From: Nageia nagi | Taxonomy: Eukaryota; Pinophyta | DNA: 64,000 bases | Reading direction: 5' to 3' | Assembly (NCBI GenBank): GCA_050084985.1 | Contig: JBITNC010000001.1 | Location: 24,676,001 to 24,740,000 of the forward strand | In this document: in pieces, positions 33,343-45,888 of the stretch | How positions within the stretch are numbered: the first letter of the stretch is position 1 | How the letters are laid out: each line of letters begins with the position of its first letter | Made by a program: the position numbers and the translations under genes | The notes under the pieces: generated by a model | Database searches by the model: none | Told to the model about the DNA's origin: nothing | The model's input: only the letters and a program-made list of their open reading frames with translations

Positions 33343-35079
33343 TTTAGGTGCTAGAAGGAGGGACCCTCACATGTAGACAACATCAATGATGAAATGAAAG
33401 GGGTTTTAAATATTTTTATGATTTTTTTTTTAGTTTATATCTGGTGGTATGAAGTCTAATTATGTTCTATCTATTATGTGTTTTTCCAAGCTAGAGTTGC
33501 AGAGTCATCAACAACTGAGCATTGAACACCAACGACTAGATAGGGATGCCAATGTCTAGGTTGAAATGTTAGCGATTGAAGACAAAGGTATAATTTTTAA
33601 TTCTCATAAATGCAATAAGCACAATATAGGAATTAAGTATGAGAATAAAAAATGAACCCCTTGTTTATGATTCCTTTGCTCATAGTGCATGTAAGGGAGA
33701 GTATTTAATATCAATGGTAAAAATGCATTAATTTTAATACCATTGTTCTTTAGTTTTAAAAATATTATTTACTTTTTTGTTGGTTAGGGATTGTGCAAAA
33801 TATGTCACTCAATATTTTTTTGTCTCATCCCGTTATGCTCTCCCTTTCTATTGAAAAGTATATGAGGTGACCAGAATGGATTGGATAGAAAAGGGTAAAT
33901 GAAATTTTGCTTTTTTCACATTATCACACTAATTTGGTGAATAAACCTACACTAAGTTACTTACATACTTGTAAGGGATAATTAATCATAATTAAATTTG
34001 GAATGAACTTAAGGTGAATGAATTGAGTTTAAGGTAGAGTAGGATACACTAAATCGATTAATGAAGTTGGTCATTATATTCACACATTGATACTCTTGCT
34101 TGTTTGCCTTACCACACTAAAAGGTGGTCAAAGTATTGTGACTTGTAACAAGGGGAAATGAACTTGCATTAAAAAAAAATTTACTCATATTAAAGGCTTC
34201 TAACTTGTCTACCCTTACCATGCTAAAGGTGATCAAAGGAGGTTGTGATTCGTAAGAAGAGATAATAAACCACACTTAATACTTCCATTATTGAAAGGGT
34301 TAATGAATCTCATTTAAAGGTAATAAATCTCATGGATTATATAGATCAAGTTAGATAATAATTAAAATATTATTTGAATCACATTAAAAAAGTTTAATCA
34401 ATGGAGATGTATAATTGGGAGGGTTAGAATTTGAATCCATGAGTACTCTAGTATGATTAAATGCATATTCCTAAAGCCTAGTAAAATGAACATCAATGAG
34501 TTGGAGGTCATTACCAACCATTGATTCTTATTCTCTTTTATTCTCACCAACAAAATATAATGAGCCTTAGAGCCAAAACCTAGAGATGAATACCGATTTC
34601 ATGGGTTATAAGTCATTATTATCCATCAAATGATTAAAAAAAAGGGGGTCTATACTTGGATTTAATCCCCAAGATAGTTCTCAATGATATTCCTTAAACT
34701 CCATTGCATTAAGGGGACCACTTTAAATATCAAGCCATTACTTAACCATAGATAGACTAATAGGATTACCATCCTACCTTGATTAAACACTTGACTAGAT
34801 AAAACAATCTAGGAAAATTAAAAAGATTAAAACATACAATTCATATCACTCATACTAAAAATATTAACTAAATATGCCAAAAAATTAGAAAAAGATAACC
34901 ACAACGAAAATGTAAGGATGAATGTAGGTTGTATGTGCATTTAAGTTTTTGCTCATAAACATAAATTCAAAAGATAAAAATAGAATGGCTATGATCAATG
35001 TTTGCTTTCTTTTCATTTGTTAAGAAACCAAAACAAAAAAAAAATAGAAATAAAAAAATAAAAAGAAGATGCTTAACAC
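33343..35079 (+). other. Leader of element D
   Basis: AT-rich, stop-rich sequence before the first readable gag residues. A motif of the type AACTGAGCATTGAACACCAACGACTAG (33514-33540) has relatives at 32520-32600 and 33100-33180. Nothing coding was recognised. Confidence 0.45.
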
Positions 35080-37505
35080 TCATTCTTAAAGGGATTTTTA
35101 GGAAGAAGAACCATATGATGAATACCATTTAGAGGAAAGAGAAAATCATAGGTCAAGTAGGAACATATTGAGAAGAGAAACTCCTTGAAATGCAATTCTT
35201 GAAGTTTACTCAAACCTTATCGATGATGATTTAAATATAGTTAGACAACATCTAACATAGTTAAGAATTCCTCATTCTTCTCATTCCCTTAATCTCCATT
35301 TAGACTTAGAATATTTAAGAGAGGATACACAACCAACTAATAATGTGGAAGAAAATGAATAAAGGAACATACCTCCTTCACAAGCCCATTTGGTTGACAT
35401 TGTACTTCAAAGAGGCCCTTATAAACCAAAGTATAATCATGTCACATGCTATTTACCAGATGGACATTTAGTTCAATCATATTTAAGAAGAGATTATTAT
35501 ACTCATTCCATAATATCTAGGTAAATAATGAATTTGATGATTGAATTTCTATACATATAACTACTCCAATGCCATATTCAAGAGATCAATTTAGAGTTTA
35601 TGATAATCCTTTCCATGTATTTAAATCAAATATGTCCACTCCTTTATCAAGTTATTGAACACCTAAACAATAGTATGAAGTGAAGGGTAAGCAAAACCCA
35701 ACAAAGTTTAAGTTGCAAGAAATACTTCCCTATGCACATAGGAAAGAGTATCCACTTCAAAATAACATACAACAATAAAAACAACAAAGGTTGGCTCCTT
35801 ATGATCAAGGTGTGTAACAAAAGAAGAAATCCATTAGGTTTATTATAAAACCATAGTTACATAACCAATGTTCAATTTACATCAAGATAAATTACCAACA
35901 ATGCATCGTAATAAGCAAAACATCTCAAACTAACATGAACTTAATCAAAGGATGGGTAGAGATAGAAAAGGAAAATCCAAAGCATGATATTTATCACCAC
36001 ATGGTCATGGATAATATAGGTATCAAGATCCTTATCTAGCTAATATAAAAGAATTTTCACTTAGAAATTGATAAAATGAACTTCAACAACATCACTTACC
36101 TCCATACAAAGATAAGGGATAACCATATTACTCTCCTAGACCATAGTAGCCTCAATGACCATCTCAACAACCTCTACCTCCCTCTCCACAATACAATGGG
36201 ATTTATTATGATGCTAAGGAACCTTTTGAACAAAGTTATGAATTTTTCCCAAGGTATGGAGAAAGAATGGATCATAGGAATGATGAATATCATATGTATC
36301 AAAATCAATAAGAGGAAAAGGATGATCTTTGTAAAAGGTTAATGGAAATTAAAAAGAAGTTACATATGCAAGTTAAACAAAAGGTATCTTACAAAATAAG
36401 TTGTAACAAACATATTCATCATAGAGTTACCAAAAAGGAGATTCCTTTTAAATCTAAAATTCTAAAAATTGAATCATTTAAAGGAAAGGAAGATCCCAAA
36501 GAACATCTTAGATGATTCAAATATTCAAGCTATGTGATTGCTAATGATGATGCACTAATGCTATGTATATTTCCTATGACACTTTTTGGATAAGCAATGG
36601 ATTGGTACAATAACTTAACATAATATAATATCATTTCATATCCTCAATTAGCAAATTTATTCTTGGAATACTTCAGGATCAATATTAAAGATAAAACTTC
36701 CATCATTGATCTTACAAGACTACAACAATTTCCAGATGAATTGGTCACTAATTTCATCTTGATGTGGAGAGTAATATTGATAAGCATGCCTTATACTCTA
36801 CCTCAATAGGATTTAGTCGATATATTTAGTCAAAGCTATTTAAGGCCTATTGCTAGTACCCTATTGATTCAACAACATAAGACCTTTGAAGAAGCCATTT
36901 ATTAGGCTATCATAATTGAAAAGGTTAAAATCCAATATGGAAAGATAAAAACTAAGAAAAAGGAACCTTTTGTTGAGAACAAAAATCAAACATAATAAAT
37001 AGGTAAACCATTACCAACTAATAAATTTTCTATTACTAAAGAGGTGGAATTGAATCCTCCATAAAATGAGGAAAATGAGTTGAAACCTAAAATAAAGTTC
37101 ACACCTTTGGCATAATCTCTTGACAATATTATGAGGAAACTATGTGATCATAAAGTAATTAGTTTACCCCATATAATACTAAAATATCCTCAAGCTAAAG
37201 AAAGTATATGGTACAATGAAAATGAATTTTATCATTACCATCATCAAAAAGGTCATGATACAAATAAATATAAGACCCTCCAACACAAGATTCAAGATCT
37301 AATTGACAATGGAAAAATGGAGGTTGATAATCTCGTGTTTATCCTAAATCAAAACTTGGAAAATGATCAAAACCATCTCCTTCAACATCAAGCTAATAAT
37401 ATTTCATTGCATCCACATGAAGATCAAGTAACACACAATTGGACTTATGATAACTCAACATTCATAAGAATGGTCAATATTACTATAAGATCTCAAAAGG
37501 TATAA
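35080..37505 (+). pseudogene. Element D gag
   Basis: The N-terminal part reads EEEPYDEYHLEERENH (about 35105) and VDIVLQRGPYKPKYN (about 35390). The core reads KIESFKGKEDPKEHLR (about 36467), AMDWYNNLT (about 36595), YFRINIKDKTSIIDLTRLQQ (about 36670) and QHKTFEEAIY (about 36875). Near 37215 there is NEFYHYHHQKGHDTNKYKTL, which occupies the place of the Cys-His knuckle of Tat-type gag: His and Gly-His are kept, Cys are lost. The same blocks occur in B gag. Gag would coat element RNA in cytoplasmic particles; this copy is broken by many stops. Confidence 0.75.
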
Positions 37506-37839
37506 GGAAAATAAAATGTTATTTTAGATAACCAACAAGATGAGGTTGTTGTGTATCTCAACATACATAGGCCACAACCTCCTAAAGTTTACATGAAAGG
37601 AGCTCTACATCAATAATTAAAAAACTCACAAGTGAAAATGTTTGTATTTGAGTTACTACAACAATCTAAGAACCATAGAGATGCAATGAATCAATTATTA
37701 TAAATAATTGAATTGGATATAAATGATCCTAAAAGCTTTGTGTCTTTTGTAGGAAATATTAAAATAATTAAAAAACTATCATTATTTTCTATGATCATGA
37801 AGTCAAACATTCAAATGAGGCACATGGTCAAGATCCACC

Positions 37840-38915
37840 TTTGTATATCATAGCTAAGGTAGATGGAAGAACTTTGAGATTGACAAAGATTCAGCTATAA
37901 ACATTATTTCAACAACTGCATATAAGAATTTGAATAACCCATTTTCACATATTTATGTACCATCACTACAACTAAAAGCATTTAAGGATGCTTTATGTTC
38001 AACAATGGAATCAATTTCGTTGCCTATTAATGTAGGGTCTAAAATAGTGCAAACAATGTTATAAGTAATCGAGGGAGATATCACACAATATAACATCCTT
38101 TTGGGGATGCCTTGAATTAAGGATATGTATTATTTACCATCAACATATCATAATTATTTGAAGTATATTCATAAGGGTGCAGTACATTATATTATTGGAG
38201 ATGAAAATTCATATTCATATTGTAATGATTCCCATTTACCAAAAGAGGTAGCTTTAACATCTACACATTAGTTTATAGCATCAATATCGATAAAAGGACC
38301 ATTAACTTTAGATGTGGGTAAGAATCATTCCGCATCTTTGAACACTTTAAAAGAAAAGCATGTTATTAATCAAGAATCATCCAAAATTTAACAAAATATT
38401 GATGATGGTTCACAATAAAAAATAGAACCCACATCACAAGAAAGACATACTTTGGAATAAAGAGCATACAAGTTAGATAAATTAAGCAAAGCTTCCTCAT
38501 CAAAAAATTCATCTCCCATCAATACATCATTAAAATGTGATGACTATCAACAAGATGATAAGTGATCAAGCATATACCTAGTAATAATAAAATTGCTAGA
38601 TTATGGTATAGGAGAATTTGGAATTGATGATGTGATCTTTAATATTCCCTTTGCCTAGGATATGGGAAGACCTAAAGAATTTTCTAGTGTAGTGGGGCAA
38701 ATGGTACCATTAAGAAGAGTTCCTAATCAAACCCTTTTTTTCTATTCAGGTCCTATAGTACCATCTCCCATTCCTTCATCTAAACCACATGAAGGTGCCT
38801 TTTGCAATTCATTAGAATACTTATCACCTTATGTGAGGTCATTTGTCCAAAGATGCTTCAATAAATGTTAATGGAAAGGATAAGGTTTAGGTCATTATGA
38901 ATAAGGACCTTGATA
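37840..38915 (+). pseudogene. Element D protease and G-patch-like region
   Basis: The active-site block reads EIDKDSAINIISTTAYKNLN (about 37878), where the family has Ile-Asp-x-Gly-Ser: Asp kept, Gly lost. Next are LPINVGSKIVQ and YNILLGMP-stop-IKDMYYLPSTYH (to about 38150), close to the RPWIHEM...PSTYHQ block of Tat proteases. Further on come FGIDDVIFNIPF (about 38620) and WKG-stop-GLGHYE (about 38875), a G-patch-like motif. The gene sits between gag and RT as expected and is inactive. Confidence 0.7.
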
Positions 38916-39599
38916 TACAATTAATATTTACTACCAATTACCAACTGATAAAACAAGATTGGGATACAAAATTATTAATACAAAATAATCAAGTTGTGAA
39001 ATAGTCAAACTTGAACCAAAAAAGATTGAATATGAAGAATCATGTGAAAATGCTAAATGGATACAAAACCAAGATAGTTTAGAATCTAATATCTTATCTT
39101 TGGAAAATTTATTCATTAACATTATATCAATTAACATAGTTGAGATCGAAGAAATATCTAATTCAATTTTAGAAAAAGTATCTTTTGATTGGTCTAGGAG
39201 TTATGAGTTTGAAATATTAAGGTCATTAAGATCGAGTAGTTTTTAATCATATTTTATGGTAGATGAGGATACTACAAATTTTACATTCATCTCTAAGCAA
39301 ACCATAATACAATAATTCAAAGATATAGATACCATACTTCAAACCTTTGAACTCACCATAAATACAACCTTGGCGGATCAATATTTGGGTGAAGATGAAG
39401 AACACAACCTAAATTATAATAATTGAATTTCAATACCCAATTAATTGAAAGAAGGATCTTATATTGTAATTAAAGAAACCATATAGGTAGATTTAAGTGA
39501 TGATCCTAAAAATTATTCAATTATGAAAGTCATGAACCGAATATGAGAGATGAGAAATTGTATCTATATTAAAAGAAAAATAAAAGATATTTTCATGGT

Positions 39600-41165
39600 C
39601 ATATGCTAATATGCCAAGATTGGATCCAAACTTGGTGGTACATAACCTAGGTATTAAAGAGGATGCTAAGCCAGTTAAAAAATAATTATGCAAGATTCAC
39701 CCTATAATAGTACTAATGGTAAAAGAAAAATTAGAAAAACTTTTAAAAGCCAAGTTCATACATCCCATTGATTATTATGATTGGATCTCCAACATGATGC
39801 CTATTAAAAAATCTAATGGAAAAATTTGCATATGCATGGTGTTTAGAGACTTAAATAAGGCTTTCCCTAAGGATGATTTTCCATTGCCAAACATAGATAA
39901 TTTAGTTGATTCTACTACTAGACATGAAATGTTATCCCTAATATATGAATTTTTTGGATATAACCAAATAAGAGTAGCATCAGATGATCAACATAAAATA
40001 ACCTTCATAACACCTTAGGGAACATTTTGTTATAAAGTAATGCCTTTTGGCTTAAAAAATGTAGGAGCTACTTACCAATAAGTAATGATATATATAGTTT
40101 TCAAGATTCTATGCATGATATCATGGAAGATAATTAAGATGATGTACTAGCTAAATCTAAAATCAAAGAAGACCATCCAAAGGTACTCATAAAGATATTC
40201 AATAGACTATTGGAACATAATATTCAACTAAATCCCAGGGTCACTTTATAAAAATTATTAGGTTTTATTATTTCCAAGTGAGGAATTGAAGTAGACCCAA
40301 ATAAAATAAAAGTGATAGTGAATATGCCTCTCCTTTCAAATATAAAATAATTACAAGTCTACAAGGTAAGTTGCAAGCTATAAGATGCTTCATATCACAA
40401 TTATCGGATAAATGCAAATCATTCAACAAATTGTTAAAAAAGGGGATTACATTTCACTAGGGCAATGAACAACAAGAAGAGTTTGATGAAATAAAATGCT
40501 ACCTTTTATCACCTCATATTTTTGTCCCACATAAGGAAGGGGAACCATTCCTACTTTACAAGTCAGCTAGAAAATTAGCATTAGGAACCATGCTTGCTCA
40601 AAAGAATAAAAACAATAAGGAACAAGCCATATACTATCTCAATCAAACCTTAGTTGGTTATGAAATTAAGTATGTGTATATGGAAAAATTATGTTTAGCA
40701 ATTATATTTGCAAAAAAAAAGTTGAGACATTATATGTTAAATTATACTACTTATGTAATTACCAAAGTAGATCCATTGAAATATATGATGAAAATTTTTT
40801 ATCAAAATACAAGGACATATAAATGGATTATGCACTTGATTGAATTTTATTTATAATTTATAAGTCAAAAATCAATCAAATACCAAGTCATAGCTGACTA
40901 TCTTATGGAAGCATTGCTATATGATGTAGACCACTCATCATTGAATTATGAGATGAACATATTTTTTAATTAGACAAAATGAAAATTCATGTTGATCCTA
41001 AGGAAGATTGGGATATGATAATCTATTTTGATGGATCTAGATGCAAAAAAAGTGGAGGTGCAAGTGTTGTATTTGTAACACCTCAAGGGGTTCCCATACC
41101 TTACTCGTTCAAACTTAATTTTCCATGTACCAATAACAATAGTGAGTATGAAGCCTTACCATGAA
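39600..41165 (+). pseudogene. Element D reverse transcriptase and two RNase H domains
   Basis: RT block: VKEKLEKLLKAKFIHPIDY, WISNMMPIKKSNGKICI, FRDLNKAFPKDDFPLPNID (39715-39900), TP-stop-GTFCYKVMPFGLKN (a Trp-to-stop at about 40015). The catalytic YVDD is replaced by Asn-stop-Asp-Asp (about 40133). Then LGFIISK-stop-GIEVDPNKIK. The first RNase H, in the usual gypsy position, reads LLYKSARKLALGTMLAQKNK (40551-40610). A second, at 40979-41165, reads MIIYFDGSRCKKSGGASVVF then PYSFKLNFPCTNNNSEYEAL. Two RNase H domains in tandem are the mark of the Tat/Ogre lineage. RT catalysis is lost. Confidence 0.8.
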
Positions 41166-41579
41166 ATTAAAGCTATGAAGATCAAATTCATCAATGATTC
41201 ATTATTAATTATAAATCAGGTTAAAGATCAAATTCATCAATGATTCATTATAATATAAAAGGTTAAGGAATTATATGTAAATATCTTTACTTAAAATACA
41301 AAAAATTGGTGGATAATATGTACAATCATTTGAAATTGATTAAATAGCACCAGATTGCAATAGTTTCATTAATGCTATGGCTTCAATTGGATCTTTGATA
41401 CCTAAGAATCCTCATCAACAAACCATTCACATTGAAATAGTCCAAATTACCTAATCCTCATTAGAATGGATAGAGTGGAACATGTGGTTCTCAATATTAC
41501 AATGGAAGACAAAAATTTATGGCATATCCAACTAGTTAAATTCTAGAGTCCTACCTATCAATTTAATGATATTGGCTAA

Positions 41580-42766
41580 AAAGGTATTCAAATTAAAAGC
41601 CTCCCATTTTTGTATGCTAGAAGATATCTTATATCATAGAGGTTTCAATGGAATATTACTTAGATGTTTGGAATGGGCAATTTGCAAATCATAATCTCAT
41701 GTGCACATGATGGAATATGCAAAGGACATTTTAGTGGTTCTATAATCACAAAATGATTAATGAACATGGGTTACTATTGGCTTACTATGGAACATGATTT
41801 CATTGAATATATTAACAAATATCTTAAATTCCAACAATATTCTAATTTGTTCAATCAACCATCATAAGCATTACAACCCATGCAATCATTATGGCCATTT
41901 TTGAGATGGGCACTTGATCTTAAAGGTCAGATATCTCCCACTTCCTTAAATGGTCATAAGTTTATAGTAACAACCACCAAATATTTTACAAAATGGGTTG
42001 AAGCTATTTATATGATCTCTACAAAAGGACCAAAAATAACATAATTCATATAATATCACATCATTTGTCATTTTAGAATCCCCTCTCAAATTATCACAAA
42101 TAATGGAAAGAATTTCAAAAACAAAGAGGTGTTAGCCTTATGCAAAGGATGCCATATTAGAATTAATTTTTTGACACCTTATTACCCTCAAGGGAATTGA
42201 TAAGCTAAGACAAAAAACAAAATTATTAGGAGTATTCTACTTAAAATAGTAGATAATTCTCATAGATATTGATATGCAAGGATCCCACATACTTTATGGA
42301 CCTATCACGCTAGTATGAGAACTCCTATTGGGGGAACCCCATTCTCTCTTAGTTATGGAGAAGAAGTAGTTTTACCTTTAGAAATAGATATCTCATATTT
42401 ATGAATTGCTTTACAAGATTGCATTACAGATGAGGTAGCTCACCAAACATGATTAGACTAATTATTATTATTAGATGAGTTACGAATCAATGCATTGGAA
42501 CATATACATACATATCAAAATTGCATTAAAAAAGCTTTTGATAAAAGGGTTAAAATTCATTAATTCAACATAGGAGATTTAGTACTTGAAAATCAACAAA
42601 CTTTATGAATGGAAAGATAACTTCATGATAAATTTGCCTCTAATTGGTTAGGACCTTATATAATCAAAAGATAATTTAGTTTAGGAGCATATCACTTAGT
42701 TGATATGGAAGGTAATGAAGGGTGTGAATCAATAAATATCATACATAATCATCTCTTTTATAGTTA
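41580..42766 (+). pseudogene. Element D integrase
   Basis: N-terminal zinc-binding sequence is decayed. The core reads WPFLRWALDLKGQISPTSLN (about 41890), YFTKWVEAIYMIS and HFRIPSQIITNNGKNFKNKE (second Asp appears as Asn: ITNNGK where the family has TDNG), then LTPYYPQGN (about 42172) with the Glu helix broken by stops. The C-terminal part reads RTPIGGTPFSLSYGEEVVLP (about 42320), FDKRVKIH, ASNWLGPYIIKR and GAYHLVDMEGNEG. This is standard for Tat-type gypsy integrase. Catalysis is lost. Confidence 0.8.
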
Positions 42767-44134
42767 AAATTATTATTTTCTATGTATATATTGTAAATAT
42801 ATAGCTAAAAATATTAAACATTTTACAATGAATTTAATAGATGAAAACCAAAAGGATCAAAAGTGTTCACATGCCATTGGAAAGAAAAGGAATACGACAA
42901 GTAGCATGGTTTGAGAAACCTAGATATTTGGGAGATTAAACCATATCCAAACTCATAGAATTCACTTTCCAAGGATCATATAATTTTATTTGATTACCTA
43001 GTGATATACAGAGAAATCTAGCCTTTAAGAATTGTCTAGGTAAATTTGATGGATGGAAAATCTATGTTACAAGAGACTATCTTGATATTTACATAGATTA
43101 GGCTATGTATTTATCGGTTTTTAGCATTACCATGAGCAAATACATAAAATAAATTTGTTATTCTTATACTAGCCTACTACAACACCTAAAATCATATTTT
43201 TTTGTACTTTATTTGATTGTGTTTAAGACATTGCATCCAAAAATTTGTAAAGCTTACATCCAATTTTAACTTGGATGAATAAGTTTGTAGGAGACATATG
43301 TCATCAAAAGTCAATATATGATTTTTATCCTTTGTATGTTCCCAAATCAAGAAAATCAAGAAGAGTTAAAAGAAATATTAATAAACCATTTTCTCGAGTA
43401 AAGTCAAGGTTTCTCCTTCTTCTCAAGATAATTCAGGGAAACCTTTGACAACAAAAGGATTAGAATTCCTAGAACAAACACATTTTTAGTTTGACTACAT
43501 TACTCAAAGTTTCATGGATAGATACAAAGGAGACATTTACATGCAATTACTTTAGAAAATGCCTTCTACACTTATGGCTCATTTCCTTGCTTTACCAAGA
43601 GAAATGCAATTAGTGATAGCCGTGAAATATTTTTAAAATCACACATCAAATGCATGGAATTGAAAATAAATGGTTCAAAAATTACAATTGAAGTAAAATC
43701 TTAGGAAATATGGATGGAATAAGAATCAAAAATTAGTTCATTATAATGGTTCCATCGACATTAGCTTTATGAAAAACCTAAACTTTTGATAAATTGTGTT
43801 GAAGATGTTCATATTAAATTTATGGGACATTCTTTCACTTTGACTTCAGTTATTTTTGATCAAGTATTATCATATCTTATGCCATCCTTGATAAATGATG
43901 AGATTATATATAATTATAGCTCATTGTTTAGTAACAATTATTGTGTAAATAATTCTATAAATGTAAAAACACAGTTTGAATGAATTATTTATCACCTCAA
44001 CTAAAGGAAATGAATTAAGAAAACTAATCAAAAACAACACTTAATGACAATTGATTGTAGGAGTTCCATAGTCACTATGGGAGTCTCATCCCATAGTTCC
44101 CATTGTTAATCTCTCCATTACCACCTGTACTACC
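42767..44134 (+). other. Element D 3' region before element C
   Basis: Sequence after the integrase. Short coding-like pieces are visible (RYLGD near 42925; LLINCVEDVHIKFMGHSFTL near 43780) in a matrix of stops. I do not recognise a family. It ends at the CTACC target site of C and continues at 48464. Confidence 0.45.
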
Positions 44135-45737
44135 TGTTGATCAAGATTGTGTAATATGTGCGCCTGGAACAATCTTAACCAAAGTAAATCATGAACAGAC
44201 TGTGGGAGCAGCCTGCTCTCCGGAGAAGGTCGGTTCCTTATCCATTGGGTAGAGAAAAAGTAACAGGAAAGAGACAAAAGGGTAGGGTGCGAGAAATTCA
44301 AGCAAAAGGATAGGGTAACAGGAAAGGAAGTAAAAAGGATAGAGTAACGAGAGAGAAAGCAAAGGTAGATCACTAGTTCAGCGCGGGCTTTCGTAGTATG
44401 CGAAACCTTGGCCTGAATCTAGTGTCGCAGCCACAGAACAAGTTCTCACTCTCTGAATAGCCTCCCAGCTTCTACTCTACCATGTAGCAGACACAGTTAT
44501 ACTAGCAACTCGCGATTATTATTCAGGAAACAAGCTAAGCTGCCACAATGTAACCAAATTAAGAATAACAATTATGAGTGCTAGACAAGAAAGGTCAAGA
44601 TGGTATCATATTGCCGGCCAAAAACTACAGGTCTTCGAGAATAAATGTAAAGGGCAATACTAGGCTTCCGACCCTTCTTTCACTTTATTTTCATATACTT
44701 ATACTGTAGTAACAACAGTTACAAGATTTGCAGAATAGAAACGTTTACAAAAATGGCCTCAAGATTCTGGCCTTCTTGAATTGACACCACCTACATACGC
44801 CACTTGGCCATCTGTTACAAAGTTGGGCGGATTGCAGACGATACGGTTCCTTGATGATTATGCTCAGGCATCTTGCAGACTTCCTCTCTTTCGGGATTTT
44901 TTAATTCTCTGGCTCAGGCTCTTCAATCTTTCTTTGCGGGCCTATTTTCCTCCGGGACTCGGTTTCATTCACCAATGTTAATCTTGTTTCTTTCCCTGCC
45001 GTCAGCTTCATATCTTCGGAATATTTCGCTTTCCGGAGAGACTTGTGCTGATCTCATCGCCTCCGGGGCCGGTTTCATTCACTAATGTTAACTTTGCCTT
45101 TTCTTGTGACGTCATCCTCGGACTTCCGGAATGATTCACCTTCAGGGCTCCGGATACTGAATTACTCCTTCCTGATGTCATTTCTTCCGGACTCCGATTT
45201 TCCTCAAAACGTTAACTTCGTTTTTCGCCATGACGTCAGCTTCATATGTCCGGAATGCTCTATTCACTGACTCCGGGCCTTTTAGTTCCTCTTGCTGACC
45301 TCTTCATCTCCGAAACCCGGTTCCATTCAGAATGTGAATGTTGTTTCCCCGTGACGTCATCATTTCATTTCTCCGGAATGCTCTACTCAATGGCTCCAGA
45401 TACTAAACTACTACTTACTGACGTCATTTCTTCCGGGTCCCGGTTTCCTTTGCAAATGTGAGTTTCATCTTTTCTGTGATGTCATCTTCATATCTCCGGA
45501 ATGCTTTGTTTCCCGGAGAAACTTATGCTGACTTTATCTTTTCCGGAACTTGGTCTTCACCAAAATATAACTATCTTATCCTCCGCACGTCTCCACTTCA
45601 GTCCGAAAAACTTTACTCTGACTCCGGGCTGCTTTATCCGCTCCGGAAAAACTCCCGGGGATCTTAAAATGAATCCGTAGAGGCAGGTAGAGTACACCGG
45701 GGGTTTACTTCAGGGATTTATTATGTAGGAATCTACA
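44135..45737 (-). repeat. 3' LTR of element C with TGACGTCA/TCCGGA array
   Basis: On the minus strand it starts TGTAGATTCCTAC and ends CTTGATCAACA. Between about 44990 and 45540 it is a modular repeat: TGACGTCA (exact at 45107, 45232, 45352 and 45421, each within 2 bp; variants TGATGTCA near 45171 and 45476) followed about 10-20 bp later by TCCGGAATGC or a close variant. One module, 45291-45381, is homologous to 54893-54983 in the LTR of copia H. Confidence 0.9.
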
Positions 45738-45866
45738 TTATGGCGACCTCTGAGGGAAAATTTTGCCTTTATCAAAGAGGAATTTAGAACCCAGTCTAAA
45801 AAATAATACCAAAAAATACCAAAGCATTTCACTACTACATAGGGTCCGGAACCACATGGATTCGAA

Positions 45867-45888
45867 TTTTTTTTTTTTTTTTTTTTTT
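45867..45888 (-). repeat. A22 tract overlapping the gag stop of element C
   Basis: 22 T on the plus strand, 22 A in the sense of C. The gag frame ends Trp-TAA, where the two A of the stop are the first bases of the tract. About 130 bp of other sequence separates it from the 3' LTR. Confidence 0.95.
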
